From assembly GCA_003533975.1 (NCBI GenBank), contig DQCL01000129.1:9286-14790 (forward strand): DNA of 5,505 nt, written 5' to 3'. A program made the position numbers and the translations under genes. Source of the stretch: Octadecabacter sp. (lineage in GTDB: Bacteria; Pseudomonadota; Alphaproteobacteria; Rhodobacterales; Rhodobacteraceae). Each line of letters opens with the position of its first letter. Position 1 is the stretch's first letter. Of this stretch, positions 1 through 4,818 are shown piece by piece. The notes beneath the pieces are model-generated. The model was not told the origin of the DNA, did not search any database, and saw only the letters and a list, made by a program, of their open reading frames with translations.

Positions 1-944
1 ATACGCGTCGCGTTGCGCCAGACCAGACAGGGGGACCGCGCCATGAGATCACTTTCCACACGCTGCGCCAAGACAACGCGGTCATCCTTTGCGGCAGCTT
101 CTGCTACGAGCTTTTCAAAGGCGTAGAAATCAACCTGCGGATCGGCCAGCGCATGGGCAAGATCGAGGATCGGGTTGTCTGCGGTTTGGCGGTGTACACG
201 CGACAGAACCAACTGCTTGGATTCTGGCAGGCGTTCGAACACCATCTTGCCGCCTTCTGCTTTGACGGGTGGCAATTGTGCAGGATCACCAAACAGCACC
301 AAGGTCGGAAAGATGTCTTGGAGGTCTTCGAACTGCTTTGCATCCAGCATTGAGCTTTCATCGACAAACCCGATGTCGAGCGGGTCTTCGCGGCGCTTCC
401 ATCCGGTGATGAAATCTGATCCACGCAGGCCCGCTGCCGCCAACGCCGCCGGGACTGACGAATTCAACTGATACGACGCGAACGCGCGGTCCAGCGCGAC
501 GTCGGTTAGTCCTTCAATTTCGGGCTTTTCACCTTGCCCCGCTAACCATTCCGCGATCTTTTCGTATTCGGGATCATACATCGGGGTGTATAGAATGCGG
601 TGGATCGTTGTCGCCGGAACACCGCGGTTGCGCAGCACGGATGCAGCTTTGTTTGTCGGCGCAAGAATGGCTAAGGTGCGGCGATCACGGCGCTTTTTGC
701 CCTCATAATCGCCGGACACAATATCAACACCCGCTTCGCGCAGGGCCTTGAACAGTTCGGCCAACAGCAGCGTTTTACCGCTACCTGCCTTTCCCAAAAC
801 CGCCAGCACAGCGCCTTTGGGGTCTTCATGGGGCGGCACCGTTGAACCGCCAAGCATATCAACGCCAGCCTCACCCAAAAGGTCGGACACAGCGTCCCAT
901 GCTTCGGCCTGATCATCTGAGAGGGTGAGGGAAGTTTTTACCAT
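1..944 (-). CDS. RecD-like ATP-dependent DNA helicase (AAA_30 / superfamily 1), 3' end missing
   Basis: The reading frame starts at the ATG at 944-942 and runs off the left edge without a stop, giving 314 complete codons. The order of helicase motifs is clear: Walker A GKAGSGKT at residues 51-58, motif Ia-like LAPTNKAA at 94-101, Walker B with DESSM at 195-199 (D195, E196 for Mg-ATP), motif III GDPAQLPP at 219-226 and an arginine-finger-like LSRVHRQ at 247-253. This arrangement is known from RecD/ExoV-alpha-type helicases, which unwind DNA using ATP in the cytoplasm. The C-terminal motor motifs should lie beyond the window. No recB or recC neighbour is visible, so I infer a stand-alone RecD-like helicase rather than a RecBCD subunit; its cellular job is unknown. 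There is no recognisable Shine-Dalgarno sequence before the ATG. The start is supported by the conserved-looking N-terminus (SLTLSDDQAEAWDAV) directly after it. Family assignment is firm, specific role is not. Confidence 0.9.
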   Translation of the reverse strand, partial: MVKTSLTLSDDQAEAWDAVSDLLGEAGVDMLGGSTVPPHEDPKGAVLAVLGKAGSGKTLLLAELFKALREAGVDIVSGDYEGKKRRDRRTLAILAPTNKAASVLRNRGVPATTIHRILYTPMYDPEYEKIAEWLAGQGEKPEIEGLTDVALDRAFASYQLNSSVPAALAAAGLRGSDFITGWKRREDPLDIGFVDESSMLDAKQFEDLQDIFPTLVLFGDPAQLPPVKAEGGKMVFERLPESKQLVLSRVHRQTADNPILDLAHALADPQVDFYAFEKLVAEAAAKDDRVVLAQRVESDLMARSPCLVWRNATR

Positions 945-964
945 AGCGGGACACTAGCGGGACA
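944..964. repeat. Short tandem repeat at the helicase start codon
   Basis: The 10-base word tagcgggaca occurs at 944-953 and again at 955-964 (period 11). On the minus strand this reads TGTCCCGCTA twice, the second copy running into the helicase ATG. It occupies the place where a ribosome binding site would be expected, and none is seen. It may be chance or a small duplication; no function is claimed. Confidence 0.5.
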
Positions 965-1028
965 GCGCTAGAGGGGCCAGACGTTAGGGCGCTCTCACGC
1001 ACCATTTCAGGTGCCAATTCACGAGAAA

Positions 1029-1229
1029 TTATCCGATGTCTTCCAAGGGCGGCACATGCTGGCTGTTTGCATGATTTGGCACGGGCCCCACGCCGTTCAA
1101 ACGCGTTTCGATTTCTGTTTTCGCAACTGAAGCCGTAACTTCAAGCTGGTTAGCAAGCAGCGGCAGCCCATTGCGTTCAGCGAAGTCACGCAAATCCGCG
1201 ATGACATCAATTATCCATTTGTGCCCCAT
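1029..1229 (-). CDS. Conserved-looking small protein of unknown function (66 aa)
   Basis: This is a 66-residue frame from ATG (1229-1227) to TAA (1031-1029). It is supported by a good Shine-Dalgarno stretch, AAGGGGG on the minus strand (about 1235-1241), five to six bases before the ATG. The protein is soluble, with no signal peptide or membrane segment. Its N-terminal two thirds (MGHKWIIDVIADLRDFAERN onwards to about residue 45) look helical and amphipathic; the tail from about residue 46 is rich in Pro, Asn and Gly. From memory, similar small proteins beginning MGHKWIIDV occur in other Rhodobacteraceae, but I cannot check this and know no function. The helicase gene follows after 84 bases with no clear terminator between, so the two are probably co-transcribed. 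It is separated from ccrA by hairpins and is probably not part of that unit. Confidence 0.7.
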   Translation of the reverse strand: MGHKWIIDVIADLRDFAERNGLPLLANQLEVTASVAKTEIETRLNGVGPVPNHANSQHVPPLEDIG

Positions 1230-1271
1230 GAAAGCCCCCTTACGATCAGAGTAAATGATTGGTTAACGCCA

Positions 1272-1277
1272 AGTATA
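1272..1277 (-). promoter_or_regulatory. Candidate -10 element for the 66-aa gene
   Basis: The minus strand reads TATACT here, within the 8-base palindrome AGTATACT (1272-1279). It would start transcription near 1265, about 35 bases before the 66-aa ORF. No convincing -35 hexamer lies at normal spacing (the 17-base position reads TAAATT). Because the palindrome also gives TATACT on the plus strand (1274-1279), the direction is ambiguous. Confidence 0.25.
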
Positions 1278-1279
1278 CT

Positions 1280-1356
1280 GATCGAAAGATTAACAATTTA
1301 CTCCCGTGGATCAGGTCCCTGAAATGTTTCGATCCGCTCGCGCGAGCGGGCTTTTC
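1280..1356 (+). ncRNA. Possible small plus-strand RNA (unproven)
   Basis: This is a speculative call from structure alone. GATCGAAA at 1280-1287 can pair with TTTCGATC at 1327-1334 (8 bp), enclosing a loop that includes TCAGG/CCTGA (1311-1315 and 1318-1322). Directly after comes a GC-rich hairpin and CTTTT (1334-1355), a plausible intrinsic terminator. A TATACT at 1274-1279 could serve as a -10 element, although it lies close to the proposed 5' end and lacks a clear -35. No ORF fits. The alternative is that the stretch is only the leader of the minus-strand 66-aa gene. Confidence 0.2.
1334..1355 (+). terminator. Hairpin with T-run, terminator-like on the plus strand
   Basis: CCGCTCG (1334-1340) and CGAGCGG (1343-1349) are perfect complements; as RNA this gives a 6-bp stem with a GCGC loop. 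It is followed by GCTTTTC, so the intrinsic-terminator polarity is plus strand. No plus-strand gene precedes it, which is why it is notable. On the minus strand the hairpin lacks a T-run after it but could act as a backup end for the ccrA transcript. Confidence 0.45.
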
Positions 1357-1361
1357 AGAAC

Positions 1362-1399
1362 AACGGGCCGCGCAGCGATGTGCTGGCGGCCCGTTTCTT
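1362..1399. terminator. Strong hairpin downstream of ccrA, probable transcription terminator
   Basis: AACGGGCCGC (1362-1371) and GCGGCCCGTT (1386-1395) form a perfect 10-bp stem, and the loop can itself pair CAGC (1373-1376) with GCTG (1382-1385). It begins 28 bases past the ccrA stop, the right place to end the minus-strand ccrA transcript, where it is followed by GTTCTG. The T-rich side is stronger on the plus strand (TTTCTTAATTTT after the stem), so it may work in both directions. Confidence 0.65.
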
Positions 1400-1422
1400 A
1401 ATTTTCACGATATGAGCTGAGT

Positions 1423-2706
1423 TTAGCGTCCAGCTTCGATCACATCTTCAAGCGTGCGTAGGCCCGTTTTCGGGGCCTGAACCAGCACGGACATATTGCC
1501 CGGCTTGTGTTCGTTGCGCAGCATCTTCAGGTGCGCGTCTGGCAGCTGATCCCACGGGAATACTTCTGACATGCACGGGTCAAGGCGGCGCTCAACCATC
1601 AGGTTGTTGGCGGACGACGCTTGCTTGAGATGTGCAAAGTGTGACCCTTGAACGCGCTTCTGGTGCATCCAGAGGTACCGCACGTCAAACGTACAATTGA
1701 ACCCAGAGGTCCCCGCGCAAATCACAACCATGCCGCCCTTTTTACAGACCAGTGTGGACACAGGGAACGTTGCTTCGCCCGGGTGTTCGAACACCATGTC
1801 GACGTTGTTGCCCTTGCCTGTAATCGCCCAAATCGCCGCGCCAAATTTGCGCGCTTCTTTGAACCATGTGGCGTATTCAGGTGTGTTGACCGTTGGCAAT
1901 TGGCCCCAGCAGTTAAAATCCTTACGGTTGATGACGCCCTTGGCCCCAAGACCCATAACGAAATCGCGTTTGTCTTCCTCGGAAATGACGCCAATCGCGT
2001 TGGCACCGGCTGTATTGATCAACTGGATCGCATATGAGCCCAGACCACCAGACGCGCCCCAAACCAACACGTTTTGACCCGGCTTCAGATCATGTGGTTC
2101 ATGGCCAAACAACATGCGGTACGCAGTTGCCAGCGTCAGCGTATAGCAAGCTGACTCTTCCCATGTGAGGTGCTGTGGACGTGGCATCAATTGCTGCGCT
2201 TGCACGTTTGTGAACTGTGCGAAGGACCCGTCAGGTGTTTCGTAGCCCCAGATACGCTGGGACGTTGAGAACATCGGATCGCCACCGTTGCATTCCTCGT
2301 CGTCGCCATCGTCTTGGTTGCAATGGATCACAACTTCGTCGCCAATTTTCCAGCGCTTAACTTTGTCGCCCACCGCCCAGACGATGCCAGACGCATCGGA
2401 ACCGGCAATGTGGTAAGGTGCGCCGTGGCCATCAAACGGGCTGAGCGGCTGGCCGAGGCCCGCCCAAACACCGTTGTAGTTAACGCCTGCTGCCATCACG
2501 AGTACGAGAACTTCGTGGCTATCTAGAACAGGTGTATCAACGACTTCGATCTGGAATGCCTTGTCCGGTTCACCGTGGCGTTCACGGCGAATAGCCCATG
2601 CATACATCTGTGCCGGAACATGGCCCATGGGTGGGATTTCACCCATTTCATAAAGGTCTTTTTTCTCGGCCTCGTAGGTGAAGGCTGCGTTTTGGTCGAG
2701 CGCCAT
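1423..2706 (-). CDS. ccrA: Crotonyl-CoA carboxylase/reductase
   Basis: Ccr catalyses NADPH-dependent reductive carboxylation of crotonyl-CoA to (2S)-ethylmalonyl-CoA, the signature CO2-fixing step of the ethylmalonyl-CoA pathway, in the cytoplasm. The 427-residue protein is full length for the family and belongs to the zinc-free MDR (quinone oxidoreductase-like) superfamily. Visible landmarks are the VNYNGVW block at residues 75-81, the family-typical HCNQDDGDDEECNGGDPMFS insert at 128-147, the dinucleotide-binding WGASGGLGSYA at 216-226, EHPGEATFPVS at 307-317 and GSHFAH at 354-359. N78 and H356 probably correspond to the CO2-binding Asn and His described for the Kitasatospora enzyme; this alignment is by eye. 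An upstream in-frame ATG at 2814 would add 36 residues unlike the family, so the start at 2706, which has a Shine-Dalgarno GGAG six bases upstream, is chosen. A terminator hairpin follows. Ecm, the enzyme two steps later, begins 2.1 kb away on the other strand. Confidence 0.97.
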   Translation of the reverse strand: MALDQNAAFTYEAEKKDLYEMGEIPPMGHVPAQMYAWAIRRERHGEPDKAFQIEVVDTPVLDSHEVLVLVMAAGVNYNGVWAGLGQPLSPFDGHGAPYHIAGSDASGIVWAVGDKVKRWKIGDEVVIHCNQDDGDDEECNGGDPMFSTSQRIWGYETPDGSFAQFTNVQAQQLMPRPQHLTWEESACYTLTLATAYRMLFGHEPHDLKPGQNVLVWGASGGLGSYAIQLINTAGANAIGVISEEDKRDFVMGLGAKGVINRKDFNCWGQLPTVNTPEYATWFKEARKFGAAIWAITGKGNNVDMVFEHPGEATFPVSTLVCKKGGMVVICAGTSGFNCTFDVRYLWMHQKRVQGSHFAHLKQASSANNLMVERRLDPCMSEVFPWDQLPDAHLKMLRNEHKPGNMSVLVQAPKTGLRTLEDVIEAGR

Positions 2707-2712
2707 GTCGGT

Positions 2713-2716
2713 CTCC
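2713..2716 (-). promoter_or_regulatory. ccrA ribosome binding site, decides the start codon
   Basis: The minus strand reads GGAG six bases before the ATG at 2706-2704. The two alternative in-frame ATGs upstream (2718 and 2814) have no comparable site, and this site overlaps the base run of the ATG at 2718. This supports a protein beginning MALDQNAAF. Confidence 0.75.
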
Positions 2717-2799
2717 ATCAGATTTATCCGTTTTCCATGCCGCGCCGCAGAATCGGGCGCGTTGAAAGCAGAAATAGAGACGTGAAAGTAAGATTGCAA

Positions 2800-2841
2800 C
2801 GCTGCGGAGGACATTTTTGTAATTTTATGTCCGCCGCAGCG
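2800..2841. repeat. Long near-perfect inverted repeat upstream of ccrA
   Basis: Arms of 15 bases at 2800-2814 and 2827-2841 are complementary at 14 positions (mismatch 2808/2833), around a 12-base AT-only-plus-one-G spacer (2815-2826). It lies 23 bases after the lipoprotein stop and about 94 bases before the ccrA ATG. It could be a terminator for the upstream gene, an mRNA-stabilising stem or a protein-binding site. There is no T-run directly after it on either strand, so a classic intrinsic terminator is doubtful. Confidence 0.8.
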
Positions 2842-2864
2842 CAGCGACGCTCAAAATTCGCGCG

Positions 2865-3224
2865 TTACGGGAAAGACACCGCAGAAACGCGACAAACGTT
2901 GATGTTATGCTTCACTATTGAAGAGCCGTCTTGGAATTCAGCGCGCATGTCATAGTTACAAATCCGGCGACCATCCGCGAAGTCGATGTTAATAGAGCGC
3001 CCAGCAGGAAGGATCTCAGAACCCAGAATGTCTTCTTCCCAGCTGTTCACGTTCACTGGGGAACCATAGAACCGCCAAATTGTACGCCCTGTGTTATTTC
3101 GAATAAGCACATTTTTGTTTGCCGCGATAACAGCAGTTGTTGTCGTGGTCGGCGTAGGCTGACACGCCGCCAAGGTAGTCGCCGCAATCGCGGCCAAAGC
3201 AAGTGATTTGAATTGAAAAGACAT
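2865..3224 (-). CDS. Small secreted lipoprotein of unknown function
   Basis: This frame encodes 119 residues. The N-terminus is a lipoprotein signal peptide: a lysine at residue 6, a hydrophobic Ala/Leu stretch at 8-19 and the lipobox LAAC ending at C21, which would be diacylated and become the mature N-terminus. Q22 is not the inner-membrane Asp signal, so an outer-membrane location is inferred. A Pro/Thr-rich linker (PTPTTTTT, 23-30) leads to a compact globular part with RNNTGRTIWRFYGSP (42-56), SWEEDILG (61-68), LPAGRSINIDF (72-82) and a C-terminal segment. C89 and C111 could form a disulfide in the periplasm. I recall similar NNTG-T-I-FYGSP domains in uncharacterised alphaproteobacterial exported proteins; no function is known to me. 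The ATG at 3224 is preferred over the in-frame TTG at 3236 because of the ribosome binding site. It follows the acyltransferase gene by 78 bases with no clear terminator, so co-transcription is possible. Confidence 0.88.
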   Translation of the reverse strand: MSFQFKSLALAAIAATTLAACQPTPTTTTTAVIAANKNVLIRNNTGRTIWRFYGSPVNVNSWEEDILGSEILPAGRSINIDFADGRRICNYDMRAEFQDGSSIVKHNINVCRVSAVSFP

Positions 3225-3230
3225 TAGATT

Positions 3231-3234
3231 CCCC
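3231..3234 (-). promoter_or_regulatory. Ribosome binding site of the lipoprotein gene
   Basis: GGGG on the minus strand sits six bases before the ATG at 3224-3222. It overlaps the alternative in-frame TTG codon (3236-3234), which has no site of its own, so initiation at the ATG is favoured. Confidence 0.6.
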
Positions 3235-3302
3235 AAGTTTAAATGAATCGTGGGTAGAGCCTAACGTTACGGCACCCCCCATTCAAGTCAGGGCAAGCAG
3301 GC

Positions 3303-4667
3303 CTATTCCTCTGGGAAGTGATGCGAAATTGAATTGGCGTAGTACGCAAGAACCAGTTTATCGCTGTCTACAAAAGTCACGGTCTCGTCGCCAGCTATCA
3401 GCCCGCGACGACGCAGGTTTGACAATCCATCAGCTGCAATTTTCTCTGGCGTCCTACGCGGCTTGGCGACCGTGGACGGCATCGCTGCGATCGTTTCTGC
3501 GATATGCGCTGTGATCGCTTCTTGCGTTGTTGCGCCAGACAACACGGCACGGCTCACCAATGGTACAGGTAGCAAAGGAATAACGCTTGCTATGCGGCCC
3601 ATCAATTCTCGCCCGACAGCCTCGGTCGTGCCTTCATAGGATTGGGCAAAGTCGCGTAGCGATAACGGCTGACCGAAGCTGACATTTGCCGTGCCGAATG
3701 TCGTCATCTTGCGGCGAACGCGCGCCCAAAGATACCCTGCAATCCCGCTAAGAACGGACGAAAGCGGCGGACGAAAGCGGCGGATACCAGACTGCTCGGC
3801 CTTAACCAGGAACTTGTCTTCCAGCACGCGATCGTAATTTAGAGCCACTGGAACAAACACCACGTCACGTTTTTCCGGGTCAAAACCTTCAACAATATAG
3901 CTCAGAATGCCAAGCCGTGGATCGGCCATTTTACCGGTCAAGGATAGCCCACCTTCGGGAAAGACGGCCTGTGTCACCCCACCCACGGTTGCCATCTGCA
4001 CATAGCGCGCCAAGACTTTTCGATACAGCTCACGCGCGGCGGGGTTACTGCGTGATTTACGGCGGATAAAGTAACCGCCCATCATTTTAATAATCGCGGA
4101 AAGCGGCCAAACACGCGCCCATTCCCCCACCGCATATGACAACGCGCCAGCACGGGAAACGAGGTAGGTAACCAGCACATAGTCCATGTTGGAACGATGG
4201 TTCATCACAAAGATAACCGTCGCATCAGGGTCAATCGCTTCATATTCCGCGCGGTCAAACTGGCCGACACGCAGTTTGTATAGAAAGCGTGACATCCATT
4301 TGGCTAACCGCATACCGAAGGAAAAATAGGCGGTTGCCGAAAACGATGGCACGATTTCGCGGGCATAGTGGCGGGCCTTTTCAAAGGCCACGTCTTCGCG
4401 CACGTCTTCGACTTTGGCATACTCGTTCACGGCCCTGATGACTTCAGGGTCAAACACCAGCCGTTCGATGGTGTCGTAGCGCTTTGCAAGCTTGAATGGC
4501 TCGATGGGCTTGGTGAGCCGCTCGTTTACCCGCGCCACAACCCGTTCCGCGCGGCGCCGGAAAAACCAGCGCACAGACGGGAACAAAAAGTGGGATGCAA
4601 ACGTGACTGCCGCGAAAAGCAGCACCAGAACCAAGAGCCAGAGAGGGATAACAATAGGGGTCGTCAT
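3303..4667 (-). CDS. PlsB-like membrane glycerophosphate acyltransferase
   Basis: The 454-residue protein carries all four blocks of the PlsB/PlsC (LPLAT) family: block I NHRSNMDYVLV with the catalytic HX4D pair H157 and D162, block II GGYFIRRKSR at 197-206, block III VFPEGGLSLTGK at 235-246 and block IV VFVPVALNYDR at 270-280. HRSxMDY and FPEGG with the FIRR block are closer to PlsB-type glycerol-3-phosphate or DHAP acyltransferases than to short PlsC enzymes, so sn-1 acylation of glycerol-3-phosphate in phospholipid synthesis is the likely role; the acyl donor cannot be read. One N-terminal membrane helix is visible (about residues 8-29), followed by a basic RRRAER stretch on the cytoplasmic side. 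A C-terminal region of about 100 residues (from about 350) lies beyond the acyltransferase core. The frame opens upstream of the chosen ATG (4667), but that extension is unlike the family. There is no clear Shine-Dalgarno before this ATG. The gene lies between the two ethylmalonyl-CoA pathway genes, divergent from ecm. Confidence 0.88.
   Translation of the reverse strand: MTTPIVIPLWLLVLVLLFAAVTFASHFLFPSVRWFFRRRAERVVARVNERLTKPIEPFKLAKRYDTIERLVFDPEVIRAVNEYAKVEDVREDVAFEKARHYAREIVPSFSATAYFSFGMRLAKWMSRFLYKLRVGQFDRAEYEAIDPDATVIFVMNHRSNMDYVLVTYLVSRAGALSYAVGEWARVWPLSAIIKMMGGYFIRRKSRSNPAARELYRKVLARYVQMATVGGVTQAVFPEGGLSLTGKMADPRLGILSYIVEGFDPEKRDVVFVPVALNYDRVLEDKFLVKAEQSGIRRFRPPLSSVLSGIAGYLWARVRRKMTTFGTANVSFGQPLSLRDFAQSYEGTTEAVGRELMGRIASVIPLLPVPLVSRAVLSGATTQEAITAHIAETIAAMPSTVAKPRRTPEKIAADGLSNLRRRGLIAGDETVTFVDSDKLVLAYYANSISHHFPEE
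3755..3784. repeat. 13-base tandem duplication inside the acyltransferase gene
   Basis: The unit cggacgaaagcgg is repeated exactly at 3755-3767 and 3768-3780, followed by a further cgga. The period is not a multiple of three, yet the frame is open through it, coding for part of IRRFRPPLSSVL (residues 295-306). It lies past block IV, away from the catalytic motifs. Confidence 0.7.
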
Positions 4668-4741
4668 ACAGGGGAAAGTGTCAGGGAATGGACGCCTGAG
4701 CAATGGGGGCAAAAAGCCAAAAAATGCCGCAGTGCAGCGCG

Positions 4742-4769
4742 TTGACAAAGGTATTATCTTTCGGATAAC
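4742..4769 (+). promoter_or_regulatory. Candidate sigma-70-type promoter of ecm
   Basis: A perfect -35 hexamer TTGACA (4742-4747), a 16-base spacer and GATAAC (4764-4769) as -10. The start of transcription would be near 4776, leaving a leader of about 43 bases before the ecm ATG. It is the best promoter match in the window, but it has not been tested and alphaproteobacterial promoters often stray from this consensus. Confidence 0.55.
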
Positions 4770-4780
4770 TACCGATCCAA
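4753..4780 (-). promoter_or_regulatory. Candidate promoter of the acyltransferase gene, overlapping the ecm promoter
   Basis: On the minus strand TTGGAT (4780-4775), a 16-base spacer and GATAAT (4758-4753). The -10 is a good match and the -35 fair. Transcription would begin near 4746, giving a leader of about 79 bases. It shares most of its bases with the plus-strand promoter, so the two would compete for RNA polymerase. Confidence 0.4.
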
Positions 4781-4818
4781 GCAATAAAATTGCGCACCCT
4801 GATTCACGAGGCCGAACC

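Noticed and set aside
999..1014. Hairpin GCACC-N6-GGTGC between the 66-aa gene and the helicase gene.
   Set aside because: The stem is only five bases and no T-run follows on the minus strand, so it is unlikely to separate the two genes into different transcripts.
1308..1350. A tRNA-like tail (TTCGATCC followed by a GC-rich stem).
   Set aside because: The bases flanking the putative T-loop do not pair, and no acceptor, D or anticodon arms can be built upstream.
1648..2077. Open plus-strand frames of 126-129 codons opposite ccrA.
   Set aside because: They are antisense shadows of a well-supported gene, with compositions reflecting the complement of its codons and no ribosome binding sites of note.
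2794..2799. TTGCAA upstream of ccrA, resembling part of the TTTGCAAA-type sites bound by PccR/RamB (ScfR family) regulators.
   Set aside because: Only six bases match and there is no second copy at the expected short spacing, so it is not called as an operator. A motif scan over ethylmalonyl-CoA pathway promoters in this genome would settle it.
2707..2814. N-terminal extension of ccrA from the ATG at 2814 (36 extra residues).
   Set aside because: The extra residues do not resemble the family, the ATG has no ribosome binding site, and it overlaps the inverted repeat; the ATG at 2706 has GGAG at good spacing.
3225..3302. Possible promoter or terminator between the acyltransferase and lipoprotein genes, including the palindrome TAACGTTA (3262-3269) and a run of six G on the minus strand.
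   Set aside because: No hexamer pair at normal spacing and no stem with T-run is visible, so nothing is called.
4781..4793. Small inverted repeat GCAAT-AAA-ATTGC in the ecm leader.
   Set aside because: Five-base arms with a three-base loop are common by chance in AT-rich leaders and the hairpin would be weak.
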